The translations under genes and the position numbers were made by a program. DNA of 64,000 nt, taken from NCBI GenBank assembly GCA_028278625.1, contig JANQDY010000129.1, positions 15,845-79,844 of the forward strand. Direction: 5' to 3'. Within the stretch, counting starts at the first letter, position 1. Every line of letters starts with the position of its first letter. The DNA is from Thermodesulfobacteriota bacterium (GTDB lineage Bacteria > Desulfobacterota > DSM-4660 > Desulfatiglandales > Desulfatiglandaceae). Shown here piece by piece: positions 9,321 through 18,673 of the stretch. The notes under the pieces were generated by a model. It saw only the letters and a program-made list of their open reading frames with translations. It was not told the DNA's origin and ran no database searches.

Positions 9321-10079
9321 TCAACGCATTGTCCGGCCGCCATCAATGACCAGGTTCTGACCCGTGACGAAATCGGCGTCATCAGAGGCTAAAAAAACCA
9401 CCATACCCGCGATATCCGAAACCTGGCCCACCCGCTTTATCACCCCGGCCTTGGCCCTTCTCTCCGCATCCTCCTCCGTCATCAGTGTATACAGGGCTTC
9501 CGTGGAAATACTGCCGGGACAAATGTTATTCACATTGATATTATAGTCTCCTAATTCGGCAGCCATGAGGAAGTTGAGTCCGATCACCGCTGCTTTGGAA
9601 ACCGTATAAGGCGCATGCCCCACCAACGGCCTGAAAGCGGCTGAGGAAGCGATATTGATGATCTTCCCCTTGTTCTGGTTTTTCATATAAGGGAACACGG
9701 CCTTGGCGCAAAGCCATTGACCCAACACGTTCACATCCAAATGCTTATGCCATTCCTCAAGCGTATACTCATAGAAGGGTTTCGGCTTCATTCCGGCAAA
9801 AACCGCGGCATTGTTCACCAGGATATCGATCCTTCCCCCGAACTCGGATTCCGCGGCCTTGACCATGGACCGGGTCTCTTCTTCACTGGAAACATCAACC
9901 CTCATGGTGAGTATTTCTCCGCCCTTTTCTCTGACCAATGCCCCCGTCTTTTCAAGGTCTTCCGTTTCAATGTCCACCGCCACTATTTTTGCACCCTCTT
10001 CAGCAAGTCTGATGGAGATCCCTCGGCCCATACCCCTCGACGCCCCCGTTACGATGGCGACCCTGTCTGCTAGTTTCAT
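9321..10079 (-). CDS. Short-chain dehydrogenase/reductase
   Basis: 252 residues, a classical SDR. The cofactor motif TGASRGMG is near residue 12, NNAA near 90, and the catalytic Ser and YTVSK near 145-162. Residues ALVDIE-like after the Rossmann beta2 strand (VAVDIE) include an acidic residue that favours NAD. It sits between the AOR and the CrtI-like flavoprotein in the second sigma-54 unit. A hydroxyacyl-CoA or alcohol dehydrogenase role is likely, but the substrate cannot be assigned. Confidence 0.88.
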   Translation of the reverse strand: MKLADRVAIVTGASRGMGRGISIRLAEEGAKIVAVDIETEDLEKTGALVREKGGEILTMRVDVSSEEETRSMVKAAESEFGGRIDILVNNAAVFAGMKPKPFYEYTLEEWHKHLDVNVLGQWLCAKAVFPYMKNQNKGKIINIASSAAFRPLVGHAPYTVSKAAVIGLNFLMAAELGDYNINVNNICPGSISTEALYTLMTEEDAERRAKAGVIKRVGQVSDIAGMVVFLASDDADFVTGQNLVIDGGRTMR

Positions 10080-10145
10080 GTTCTCTCTCCTTTTGTGATC
10101 GATCTTTGGGACTCTATCTGGAAAACCCGGATCTCCCAGGATTCA

Positions 10146-11789
10146 TTAATATTCCGGAGACGGCAAACCGAAATCCTCTGCGATGACCTGGTAACAATTG
10201 TAACTTGATCCGCGACCAACACCCGGTCCGCCGACGATCCCCGAGGAACACATATAAAGACTGTCGATAAAGGTGCGGTATCCTCCTGGCAATCCTCTGA
10301 AACGTCCACTTTGAGATCCCCCGGGATTCCCTTCGGACCATCCGCCTTCTTTCATGTCCAGGTGCGTGTCTTGTATCTCCACCGGCGTGGCAATTCGTTC
10401 CGCGATGAAGTTGTCTTTGGTCATATTGGGTGCATAATTCCGCCACTGGTCTATCATGGCTTCATAGAATTCATCATGCAGCTGCCGCCATTCCTTTCGG
10501 GAAAAAATCCGGGCCGGCGCGGTAAATTCCTCTACCATTAGGCTGTGTTTTCCCTCGGGTGCCCGGCCCGGATCCCAAATGGTATCCGGGAAGGTCAAAC
10601 AGAAGAACTTGGAAGGCATGCCCAACAGGAAGATTTCATGGATATATTTGTCTTCCAAGAACGCCAGATCCTTCGGCTGCCAGTAGGTGCGAGGCGTAGC
10701 GTTGATGTCGGGGTTGTTCTTGGCCGCCGTATATTGGGGAAGCTCATGCACTGCAACGGGTCCCCAGAAAAGTTGCGCACGATCAAAGAAGTAAGAATCC
10801 ACCTTAAGCTTCATCTTGCGGGTCAGATGTTCCTCCCCAATCAGGCGGAGAAAAAGTTGAGGCGTGGCGTTGTCGGATATGACCATTTGCTTGGCCTCAA
10901 TCTCGGTGCCGTCCAGCAGTTTAATGCCTTTGGCTTTTTTGTTTTCAATCTGAACCTTGTCCACTTCCGAATTGATGAAATACTCAACGCCCAGCTTCTT
11001 GCCGGCCGATACGAGGGCATCGGTGATGGACTGGGAACAGCCTTTGGGAATGGAAGCCGTCTCCCACCCGAGCACCATGGAGAGATCCCCTATGATATAG
11101 GCGAGCCCCGGCACATCCTCCGGGTGAAGACCGCAGGAGGTAAGAAATCCTCTCAGCATTAGAATTCTCAGTTCCTGGCTTTCAAAAAAGGAATAGGCGA
11201 TCTCCCTGCAAGTCATAAACTGCATGGATGGATCCAGCCCGCTTTTGGGGTCGGACATAAGTGCTTCCAGGGGATCGGGCACTCCCCATGGGGGAGGCGG
11301 AGAATACCTTTGCTTAAACCCCAACGGCCGGATCTTTTCCTTGTAGATTTCCGTTAGATCCAGAAACGCTTCCGCATCGGCCTTTGAAAACTGGTTGATC
11401 TGTTCATAGGTTTTCTGAACGTTCTTTTCGTTAAAACGGGTTTCCCCTGTTTTGGGGTTTACCACCGGAAATGCCGCGGAAGCGACATAGGAAGTGCCAT
11501 CATCGAAAACCGCTGCTTCGTTGGTGTCCGGAAAAACATACTCCAGACCCTCATCATAAAGATTGAATTCCTTGTAGGATGGATGACCGTAAAAACGCGT
11601 GGAATGGCAACAAAAGTTACTTCGAAATCCCGGCGCCGGGGTATCGTCATAGGATACAACGCCGCCGCCGAGATGATCCAGCCGTTCAAATACCCCAACT
11701 GACAAACCGGCTTTGGCCAGATAGGGGGCAATAATGGTCCCATGATGTCCACCGCCGATGATCACTGCATCGTAAGATTTGTCCGCCAT
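10146..11789 (-). CDS. FAD-dependent oxidoreductase of the phytoene-desaturase (CrtI) type
   Basis: 547 residues. The N-terminal dinucleotide motif (VIIGGGHHGTIIAPYLA) and the downstream E(x)R LDHLGGG segment are typical of CrtI/amine-oxidase flavoproteins. The C-terminus has the family's GPGVGRGSSYNC region. The start is ATG at 11789 with GGAGGT eight bases upstream. Carotenoid genes are absent, and the gene directly follows etfB, so it may be a desaturase or dehydrogenase of a cyclic intermediate that hands electrons on. This is inference; no characterised close relative is recognised. Confidence 0.78.
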   Translation of the reverse strand: MADKSYDAVIIGGGHHGTIIAPYLAKAGLSVGVFERLDHLGGGVVSYDDTPAPGFRSNFCCHSTRFYGHPSYKEFNLYDEGLEYVFPDTNEAAVFDDGTSYVASAAFPVVNPKTGETRFNEKNVQKTYEQINQFSKADAEAFLDLTEIYKEKIRPLGFKQRYSPPPPWGVPDPLEALMSDPKSGLDPSMQFMTCREIAYSFFESQELRILMLRGFLTSCGLHPEDVPGLAYIIGDLSMVLGWETASIPKGCSQSITDALVSAGKKLGVEYFINSEVDKVQIENKKAKGIKLLDGTEIEAKQMVISDNATPQLFLRLIGEEHLTRKMKLKVDSYFFDRAQLFWGPVAVHELPQYTAAKNNPDINATPRTYWQPKDLAFLEDKYIHEIFLLGMPSKFFCLTFPDTIWDPGRAPEGKHSLMVEEFTAPARIFSRKEWRQLHDEFYEAMIDQWRNYAPNMTKDNFIAERIATPVEIQDTHLDMKEGGWSEGNPGGSQSGRFRGLPGGYRTFIDSLYMCSSGIVGGPGVGRGSSYNCYQVIAEDFGLPSPEY

Positions 11790-11882
11790 CTTGTTATTAC
11801 CTCCTCTTTCGTCAAGAATATGATGTTTAAAACACTTGTAAAAACGGTCAGATAGACAGAATAGAAGGACAGGATCACTAAT

Positions 11883-12674
11883 CTATTTGAGACCCATCAA
11901 AACTTCCGCCAGCTTCTCCGCCTTTTCATCCACGGACCCCTCAAAAACCTGACAATCCCTCCCCATATCCGGTGGAGAAGAGAGGGCCGAAATCCCCATT
12001 TCCTGAAGCGCTTCCGGGTTTACCCCGATGTCCGCGGCACTCCATGTGGGAATGGATCGGGCGCCTCTCATCATTCTAAGCATTTTGGTCCTTGAAATAT
12101 ATCTCAACTCCCCCACCTCATTGCTCACCGTGATCAATGCCGGCAGGGCCGCCTTGACCCGTTCATACCCTTCCGGGACACTCTTTTCCACCACCACGCT
12201 CCCGTCTTCCACGCGAATGGCACGGGCCAGGCTGATACAAGGAAGCCCCAGAAGTTCTCCCAGGATCAACCCCACCTGCCCCGAATCCCAATCACCGGCC
12301 TGACGTCCGGTCAAAACAAGGTCGTATTCACCAACCTTTCGGACGGCATCCGCAAGTGCCGTGGCGGTTGAATAGCTGTCCAGTCTGTCGAACCGATCGT
12401 CCTGCAGGAGGATCAATTCATCGGCACCCGCGGCCAGGGTTTTTCGAAGAACCGTGTCCGTGACCTTTTTCCCCAGACTCAGCACCGTGATTTTGCCGCC
12501 CAGGTCCTCCTTCAAGCGGACCGCCGCTTCCAATGCGTTTTCATCAAAGGGACTGATGACCTGTGGCGCATCCACAATTACCTCCAGTTTTTCCGCATCC
12601 ACACTCACATCAGACAGGGGCGCTTCCGGATCCGGTATCTGCTTTGCGCAGACAATGATATTGATATCGGTCAT
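11883..12674 (-). CDS. etfB: Electron transfer flavoprotein beta subunit
   Basis: 263 residues, normal length. It begins with the ETF-beta N-terminus (IIVCAKQIPDPEA) and contains the DENALEAAVRL and LVLTGRQAGDWDSGQVG segments that bind AMP. Its ATG overlaps the etfA stop by four bases (ATGA), so the two are translationally coupled. With EtfA it would accept electrons from acyl-CoA dehydrogenases such as the one at 32,699 and pass them to the membrane oxidoreductase encoded just upstream. Confidence 0.93.
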   Translation of the reverse strand: MTDINIIVCAKQIPDPEAPLSDVSVDAEKLEVIVDAPQVISPFDENALEAAVRLKEDLGGKITVLSLGKKVTDTVLRKTLAAGADELILLQDDRFDRLDSYSTATALADAVRKVGEYDLVLTGRQAGDWDSGQVGLILGELLGLPCISLARAIRVEDGSVVVEKSVPEGYERVKAALPALITVSNEVGELRYISRTKMLRMMRGARSIPTWSAADIGVNPEALQEMGISALSSPPDMGRDCQVFEGSVDEKAEKLAEVLMGLK

Positions 12675-13660
12675 GACAACTCCTCTAGTTTTTCAATAAG
12701 CGCGGGGATGACTTCTTCATAATCGTCAACAATGCCGTAATCCGCCACCTTGAACATGTTGCAGCTTGAATCCGTATTGATGGCAATGATCTTTTTGGAA
12801 TGCACCATGCCGACCAGGTGTTGGATGGCCCCGGAAATACCCACCGCCACATAGATATCCGGCGAAATCATGGTGCCGGTAAGCCCCACCTGGTGGTCCG
12901 AAGAAATCCAGCCCTTGTCCACGGCCACACGACTGCACCCGATCATCACATTGTCATAAGATTCTCCAAGAGCCTCGGCCAGTTCCTCCAACATTTCAAA
13001 ACCGTCCTCTTCACCCAGGCCGGCACCCCCTGCGATCACCACATTGGCCTTATCGAGGGCCACGGATGTCTCCTGGACGATTTCCAGGGATTCAACCTGA
13101 ATCATACTTTCGTTAATTTCAGGAGATATCTCTTCAACGGCACCAGTGGCGTCACCCGCTTCCTCGGGGGCAAAGACCTTTCCCCGCACCGTTGCCATTT
13201 GCGGCTCCCCCTGAAATTTAAAAACCGAGATAGCGTTTCCTCCGGAAACCGGTTTGGTCCGTAAAAGGAGGCCGTTTTCCAGGTCCATGGCGAGATCGAT
13301 ACAATCGGTGGTCAATGGACTCTTAAATCTCGCGGAAAGCCTGGGACCCACTTCCATTCCCACGGAAGAGTGGGCCAGCAGGAACACTTTCGGAGAGATC
13401 ATTTTCAAGGCTTGTTCCAGGGCAGCCACCCACAAATCCGGCTTGAATCCCCCGAGCAATGGATGCTCCATTTTGTAGACCTTTGCCGCCCCATAGCTTA
13501 GGGCCTTGTCGGCAGCGGTTGAAACCGCATCTCCTACGAGCAGAATGGAAACCTCACCATTCAGTTCTCCAGCCAGCTTTTTCCCCGCGCCCAGCAGCTC
13601 AAGGGTCCTCAAATCCAGGGAACCCTCTTTTACTTCTCCCAATATCAATACATCACTCAT
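12671..13660 (-). CDS. etfA: Electron transfer flavoprotein alpha subunit
   Basis: 329 residues from the ATG at 13,660, chosen because GGAGG lies about six bases upstream; it overlaps the preceding stop by eight bases. The C-terminal FAD domain shows VIAGGAGLGEE, GCSRVAVDKGW, the VGLTGTMISPDIYVAVGISGA-type segment and INTDSSCNMFKVADYGIV, all typical of EtfA. It forms the heterodimer with EtfB. The tight EMO-EtfA-EtfB arrangement indicates a dedicated route from acyl-CoA oxidation to menaquinone rather than a bifurcating ETF. Confidence 0.93.
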   Translation of the reverse strand: MSDVLILGEVKEGSLDLRTLELLGAGKKLAGELNGEVSILLVGDAVSTAADKALSYGAAKVYKMEHPLLGGFKPDLWVAALEQALKMISPKVFLLAHSSVGMEVGPRLSARFKSPLTTDCIDLAMDLENGLLLRTKPVSGGNAISVFKFQGEPQMATVRGKVFAPEEAGDATGAVEEISPEINESMIQVESLEIVQETSVALDKANVVIAGGAGLGEEDGFEMLEELAEALGESYDNVMIGCSRVAVDKGWISSDHQVGLTGTMISPDIYVAVGISGAIQHLVGMVHSKKIIAINTDSSCNMFKVADYGIVDDYEEVIPALIEKLEELS

Positions 13661-15602
13661 CTTGAACCTCCGCTTTTCCCAATGCCTGTAACACCAGTTC
13701 ATTCAGATCCATCACTTTGAAAGGCTCTTCAAAGCCGACCGCCTTGCGGGCATCCTCCAGCATGATTAGACATAACGGACAGGCGGTAATGACGATCTCG
13801 GACCCGGTGGCTTTCGCTTCCCGTATGCGGACCTCGCTCATCTTCACGTCGCCCTGCAAATCCTGCCACATTCTACCGCCCCCGCCACCGCAGCAGAGAC
13901 TGTCCGCCCCATGATGGGGCATTTCAACCAGGCTGACGCCGGGAATGGCCTGAATAATCTCTCTCGGCGCATCAAAGATTCTGTTGTGACGACCCAGGTA
14001 ACAGGGGTCGTGGTAGGTTACCCTTGCTTTGATCCCATTATTAAATTGAAGACCGTCTTTTATAATCAGATCCCGAAGCATCAGAGAGTAATGCCTTGCC
14101 CGGAATTCCGCTTCCGGATATTCATTTCTGAAGGTATGGAAGCAGTGGGGTGAAGAGGTCACGATTTCGCTGAGTCCATACTTTTGGAACAATTTCTCGC
14201 ATCCTTCCTTCTGCTCTTCAAAGAGGCCCAGCTCTCCCACCCGGCGGCCGATATCCCCGCAGCAGGGTTCTTTTTTCCCCAGAATACCAAAATCGACGCT
14301 GGCAGCATTTAGCACCGCTGATAAAGCGTGGGGGATTCTCAGGGCCGTGTCGTCAAATGAGGTGGTGCACCCCACAAAGTAGCAAAGATCGGCTTCGACC
14401 CCTCTTTTGGTGAGGTTTTTGATCTCAAGGTCATCGGCCCAGGCCCCCCGTTTCTTCTTGGAGGACTCCCAGGGGTTGTTATACTTAAACAGCTTCTCCA
14501 GGGTCTGGTTCAGCAGTTTCGGCACCTTTGTTCCCTCTTCAATGGCATGTACCCGCTTTTTGGCCACCACCTCGAAGGTGGCACCATAGACCGGACAGAC
14601 TTCCAGACAAGCCCGGCAGGTGGTGCAGTACCAGAAGCTTTTGTCCGCCTCCGTTTCTTCATTCCGACTCATGAACCGGATGTCTTCCACGGGCGAGTGT
14701 TCACGCCAAAGAGACCTTCGCATGGCCTGAACGAAATCCCTGGGTGCAAAGGGTTCTCCGGCGCCTGCCGAGGGGCAGGAGGCGACGCAGCGGCCGCACC
14801 GCATGCAACCGTCGAAAAAAATGGCATCCCCCAGGGTGAAATCCGCGGCCCCCTCTTCCATTGTCAGGTTTACCGGCTCCGTGGCGCCCTGAAAATAGAT
14901 GCCGGCCGGAGCGCCCAAAATATGAAAAAGTTTTGTGTAGGGAATGACCGCAATGAAACTTAAACAGAGGAGGGTATGGATCCACCAGCATGCGGGATAG
15001 AAGGATTCGGCCGATGTCGGCTCGAAGAGCCCCCCCAGCCAGAAACCCACAAAAGACCAAGCGCCCCAGGCCGGTTGCTGGGAAGACAATCTCAAGCCTT
15101 CCAGGATGAAGCCGGAGACCACCATCAACAGAAGCCACAAAGGGATCAGCGCATCCTCAAGGCGTCTTTCAAGGCGGGGTACCCGCTGAAGATATCGGCG
15201 GATGAGCGCCCAGACAACCCCTACAAGGAGCATTAGACCGGCTATTTCCATGGCAAGGGAAAAAACCAGGTGTGGCGTCCCCGTAAGGAAGGTTGCCACA
15301 TTATGATGTACTGTCAAAACGGCGGTTCCCAGGAAGAGGATCACAAAGCCCCAGAAAATGAGTAGGTGCATGAAGCCGGCTGCCACATCTCCTTCAATGA
15401 GGCGCCGGCCCAGGAAGGCATCCAGGAGCATTTTTTTAAGAGCGTCTGATGAAAAGGAAAGGTTCCCGTCTTTGGCACTCTTTTTCCACACCAGGAGATG
15501 CACCCCCACCCCTGCCAGAAAAAGAATCGTGGAAAGCGCCGCCAGTCCATAAAAGATCCAAATGTGATCAATCTGCCAAAAAATGGCGCGATTGGGTGTC
15601 AT
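13653..15602 (-). CDS. Membrane ETF:menaquinone oxidoreductase (DsrM/HdrD-like fusion, EMO type)
   Basis: 649 residues. The N-terminal half is a multi-helix membrane domain of the NarI/DsrM haem b type, with helices near 15-37, 75-100, 115-140, 155-175 and 215-235. A soluble part follows with two 4Fe-4S motifs, CMRCGRCVASC and CTTCRACLEVC, and two CCG domains (PCCGD and CCGGGGG) like heterodisulfide reductase subunit D. Proteins of this architecture next to etfAB are established ETF:(methyl)menaquinone oxidoreductases in anaerobic fatty-acid and aromatic degraders. It is the first gene after the sigma-54 promoter at 15,735 and has a leader of about 120 bases. Confidence 0.9.
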   Translation of the reverse strand: MTPNRAIFWQIDHIWIFYGLAALSTILFLAGVGVHLLVWKKSAKDGNLSFSSDALKKMLLDAFLGRRLIEGDVAAGFMHLLIFWGFVILFLGTAVLTVHHNVATFLTGTPHLVFSLAMEIAGLMLLVGVVWALIRRYLQRVPRLERRLEDALIPLWLLLMVVSGFILEGLRLSSQQPAWGAWSFVGFWLGGLFEPTSAESFYPACWWIHTLLCLSFIAVIPYTKLFHILGAPAGIYFQGATEPVNLTMEEGAADFTLGDAIFFDGCMRCGRCVASCPSAGAGEPFAPRDFVQAMRRSLWREHSPVEDIRFMSRNEETEADKSFWYCTTCRACLEVCPVYGATFEVVAKKRVHAIEEGTKVPKLLNQTLEKLFKYNNPWESSKKKRGAWADDLEIKNLTKRGVEADLCYFVGCTTSFDDTALRIPHALSAVLNAASVDFGILGKKEPCCGDIGRRVGELGLFEEQKEGCEKLFQKYGLSEIVTSSPHCFHTFRNEYPEAEFRARHYSLMLRDLIIKDGLQFNNGIKARVTYHDPCYLGRHNRIFDAPREIIQAIPGVSLVEMPHHGADSLCCGGGGGRMWQDLQGDVKMSEVRIREAKATGSEIVITACPLCLIMLEDARKAVGFEEPFKVMDLNELVLQALGKAEVQDE

Positions 15603-15734
15603 GGAAGCCTCTTCTTAACCCATGAATATCTATCACGCAAAAAAGAAAAAATATCTCCTATTATCCCGAACGAAGCTGGTTGAAAAAATACTTTTTAGGC
15701 AAACGCGAGTTGTCTGATTATTGGGATATACATA

Positions 15735-15750
15735 AGCAAGATGTGCGCCA
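15735..15750 (-). promoter_or_regulatory. Sigma-54 promoter (-24/-12) for the EMO-etfAB unit
   Basis: On the minus strand the sequence is TGGCGCACATCTTGCT, a full match to the sigma-54 consensus TGGCRYRN4TTGCW. The EMO start codon is about 130 bases downstream. The same 16 bases recur at 34,029-34,044 in front of the other unit. Confidence 0.9.
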
Positions 15751-15848
15751 AAGGCTGAAACCGCCAACCATATCGTTTTTTATTCAATAAAAATAGGATG
15801 TTAAGGCGTCAAAAGCAATGCGACATCTTCTAAAGAAAACCGTAATAA

Positions 15849-15896
15849 TGTCGCATACAACAGTCATGTGGCGCAACACATCTGTTTCACGCCACA
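15849..15896 (-). promoter_or_regulatory. Three-site upstream activator array
   Basis: Three related inverted repeats: TGTCGCATACAACA (15,849), TGTGGCGCAACA (15,867) and TGTTTCACGCCACA (15,883). They are 18 and 16 bases apart, start to start, and begin 114 bases from the promoter match. The array at 34,143-34,190 has exactly the same spacing. Likely binding sites for the sigma-54 activator encoded at 34,186-35,997. Confidence 0.82.
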
Positions 15897-16070
15897 TTTT
15901 GACATTGGCGCTGGCTAAATCGCCATTTCAGTAAATTATGAAAACAATCGCGCTCAGGACCGTTAGGAGGATGAACTTCCGGGTTTGATGGGGATTCATT
16001 TTGAAGGGCCACCTTTTTGGGATAGGGGCTGTCTGTAATGCCGGAGTGGCCCAGGAGGGCAACCATTCCT

Positions 16071-16610
16071 TCATTCTTTCTTTGGTACGGACAAGCGGGC
16101 AACCGTCTCCATGACCTTATCCAGTCCGTACTCATTTGCCAAGGCCTTGAGGCCAATCTCCATTTCCTTTGGACCTTCTTTTTCCTCAATATCCTCCTCA
16201 CGCTCTTCGTAGGTAAGGGCAAGAGCGACACACCACTGAACGCACAAAGGTTCATCCTCGCCTTCGCACATGTCACATTTGAGGGGAAGACCGGAGTCGG
16301 GCTGTTTGAAAATATCTCTGGCAGGACATGAAGCCCTGCAAAAGGCACATTCTGAATATTCCTTTCCGTCAATGATATACTTTTTCCTGCCGCTACACTC
16401 AGCCTTGGTAAAATCACCGGCATATACCGGAACGTATATATCTTTCAATGGCTCACGGATGACCCGAATACGGGATCTGGCCGGATTAATGCTGCTATAT
16501 TTAGGGGTCGCATGAAATGCCGAGCAGACCGCCTCACAAGCCTGGCAACCGTTGCATTTATCAACATCCACTTTGATGGTCTTGATGATTTTCTTTTTTT
16601 TCTCACCCAC
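16071..16610 (-). CDS. bamC: BamC-like ferredoxin subunit of class II benzoyl-CoA reductase
   Basis: 179 residues, starting at GTG 16,610, two bases after the bamB stop. Four-cysteine groups are visible: CNGCQACEAVC near residue 19, CAFCRASC near 88, and CDMC...CVQWC near 112-126. The protein can bind about three 4Fe-4S clusters, as in BamC. It would transfer electrons to or from the tungsten subunit BamB. The acidic, helical C-terminus (EEREEDIEEKEGPKE) is not a metal site. This is the last gene of the upstream unit. Confidence 0.85.
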   Translation of the reverse strand: MGEKKKKIIKTIKVDVDKCNGCQACEAVCSAFHATPKYSSINPARSRIRVIREPLKDIYVPVYAGDFTKAECSGRKKYIIDGKEYSECAFCRASCPARDIFKQPDSGLPLKCDMCEGEDEPLCVQWCVALALTYEEREEDIEEKEGPKEMEIGLKALANEYGLDKVMETVARLSVPKKE

Positions 16611-16612
16611 GG

Positions 16613-18628
16613 CTACACGTCCTTCTCTTTTTCGGCCGACGCCACGTTGGAAGGTGCATCCCCATTTTCGAAATAGATCTTCCTCTTTTCGAAATCTTCA
16701 CTTACATAGTCCAGACCCAGTTTTTCCAAGGTCTCCCTGATGGGAACACCCTCCTTGTTCCACCCTTTGAATTTGTAATACTCATCCAAGAGTTTATCTT
16801 CAAGCTCGGGAAATCGCTTCTTCCAATGGTCTTCCGGAGGCTTCTCATCCTTTCTCCTCATACCTCTTCGGATGTTGAAGGCTCTCAGTAAGGTTCGATT
16901 CCTCGTAATGATTTCCCAGAGTTCGGCCTTTTGGATATCCATGCCGGTTGCCGATGAGATCAAGGTCGGCAGATTATGAATATGATATGGGGGCTTCATG
17001 ACAAATGATGACAAACCGGCGCACATCCCCGTGCAATCATCAATGTAGTGCATCCGTTCCTGCCAGTCGACAATTTCACAGGCTGCTTCAACGGTCGGGT
17101 AATATGGATTTGAGTTTTCGCCACGGGGATTCCAGTCCAAAAAATACTTCTTGAACTTTTCATCAGGGACTTGGATCCAGTCTTTTACGTGCGCTTCCCT
17201 TTCCTTCCTGGTGGGTAGCGGTTCTTGGGGGAACTGCCCTTCTATTTGGGTGATGGTCAGTTTTTCACCGGTGCAGTACATGAGAAAATAGACGGGGTTC
17301 ATCATTCCCAGCTTGAGCGGCAATTGCTCATTTTTTTTGATGGTATTCGTTGCGTATGGTTCCGCATCTTTACCGATTTCCTTGGCTGCCCAGTAGAGGC
17401 CCTTGGCCAAGACATCGCCAATCCCTTCCCGTCGGGCGATTTTGTGAACAAGCCAAATAAATCGATCTTCTTTGTCGGTGGGCATTCCCGCCATATCATC
17501 GTCCGTAAAAATGCCGTTCTCATAAAGTTCAAGGGCAAAAGCGCAAACCAGCGGTGTTGAGTATCCATCCATCCCATACTCATTATGAACATTCCATATC
17601 CGGTAGCCGAGGCTGTCTTCCAGCTCAGCCGCTATCACATACGTATATCCGGAGCATTTCAGAAAAAATCTTTGTTCCCCCGGCAGAGCGATGGCGCCGG
17701 TGCATCTCACCGGGCAATTATAGCAACTGACCTGTCGTTCCCGAAGCTGGTTTTTGATCTCCACCTGCCTTTTTTCAACTTCTTTGTTCCAGTAGCCTCT
17801 TTTCCTGTACCGGGAATTCCCCCAGGAGAAATTGTCGTAGTGAAAACTGTCATCATCTTCTTTCAGGGTGGGCGGCGCTCCCCAACTGTACAGATCCACA
17901 AATCCCCGCTGTTCTTTTGGCGTCAGTCTATCCGTATCATCCCGCAATTGCTTCATCACGCCGTTACACAATTCAAAGAATTCGGCCGGCTTGGCAACGT
18001 TGATGTCCTTTGTTCCACGAACGGCGATGGCCTTTAGTCCTTTATCCCCCATAACGGCGCCGCATCCCCCACGGCTGGCGCTGGATTTTCCCAACTCTAT
18101 GGAGGCAAAATAGACCCTGTTTTCACCGGCCAGGCCGATGGAAGCGACCTCGGCTCTCGGTTCCTTTACTTCCTCTTGAATGAGGGCCGCCGTTTCAAGA
18201 GCACCTTTTCCTTTCAAATGGCCTGCGTTACGTATTTCTACTTTGTCGTTGTTAATCCATAAATAAACCAGATCAGGGGACTTGCCACGAATGATAATTT
18301 TGTCATAACCGGCGTATTTCAGTTCTTTTGCCCAAAATCCTCCGGCCATTGAAAATGCCATCAGCCCGGTCTGAGGAGAAATGGTTGTAACAATGGTACG
18401 ATTACACCCGGGGGCAGATGTGCCGCATAATAGGCCGGCACCGAATATCAACAGATTATCCGGAGAGAAGGCTTCCACTTCGGGGGGAACCCTGTCCCAC
18501 ATGATCTTGGTGTTGGTCCCCAGACCTCCCAAGTGAAGTCTGGTTAATCTCGGATCTGTTTCCACGCGCTCAACGCTTTTGTGGGATAGGTCAATTTCTA
18601 GATGATACCCGGTTTCCGCGTACCGCAT
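16613..18628 (-). CDS. bamB: BamB-like tungsten subunit of class II (ATP-independent) benzoyl-CoA reductase
   Basis: 671 residues, about the size of BamB and longer than AOR. The N-terminus (MRYAETGYHLEIDLSHK), the LLCGTSAPGCNRTIV and FSMAGGFWAKELKYAGYDK segments, and the YCTGEKLTITQIEGQFPQ segment near 455 are the forms I recall from Geobacter BamB, not from ordinary AORs. The 4Fe-4S cysteines are 302, 305 and 309. Cys325 falls where the tungsten ligand Cys322 of the Geobacter enzyme is expected. The reaction is two-electron reduction of benzoyl-CoA to the 1,5-dienoyl-CoA without ATP. BamC follows directly. The electron-supplying genes bamD-I are not in the window. A paralogue acting on another aryl-CoA is possible. 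Confidence 0.87.
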   Translation of the reverse strand: MRYAETGYHLEIDLSHKSVERVETDPRLTRLHLGGLGTNTKIMWDRVPPEVEAFSPDNLLIFGAGLLCGTSAPGCNRTIVTTISPQTGLMAFSMAGGFWAKELKYAGYDKIIIRGKSPDLVYLWINNDKVEIRNAGHLKGKGALETAALIQEEVKEPRAEVASIGLAGENRVYFASIELGKSSASRGGCGAVMGDKGLKAIAVRGTKDINVAKPAEFFELCNGVMKQLRDDTDRLTPKEQRGFVDLYSWGAPPTLKEDDDSFHYDNFSWGNSRYRKRGYWNKEVEKRQVEIKNQLRERQVSCYNCPVRCTGAIALPGEQRFFLKCSGYTYVIAAELEDSLGYRIWNVHNEYGMDGYSTPLVCAFALELYENGIFTDDDMAGMPTDKEDRFIWLVHKIARREGIGDVLAKGLYWAAKEIGKDAEPYATNTIKKNEQLPLKLGMMNPVYFLMYCTGEKLTITQIEGQFPQEPLPTRKEREAHVKDWIQVPDEKFKKYFLDWNPRGENSNPYYPTVEAACEIVDWQERMHYIDDCTGMCAGLSSFVMKPPYHIHNLPTLISSATGMDIQKAELWEIITRNRTLLRAFNIRRGMRRKDEKPPEDHWKKRFPELEDKLLDEYYKFKGWNKEGVPIRETLEKLGLDYVSEDFEKRKIYFENGDAPSNVASAEKEKDV

Positions 18629-18673
18629 TTCTTCCCCCCTTCTACACTCCCTGATCTCCAGACAGGGGCTTTT

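Larger units (their letters stand above)
15603..16070. other. Intergenic regulatory region between the two catabolic units
   Basis: 468 bases with no credible gene. It carries the sigma-54 promoter at 15,735-15,750 and its three-site upstream array at 15,849-15,896. The remaining 170 bases next to the BamC gene show no clear terminator: only a loose GGGCCAC/GTGGCCC pair without a T-run. Read-through from the upstream unit is therefore possible. Confidence 0.75.

Noticed and set aside
16005..16054. GGGCCAC / GTGGCCC inverted pair after bamC
   Set aside because: The loop is long and there is no T-run, so it is not supported as a terminator.
15887..16423. 178-residue open frame on the minus strand
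   Set aside because: It overlaps the BamC gene in another frame, and its sequence shows no motifs or typical composition; it also spans the activator array.
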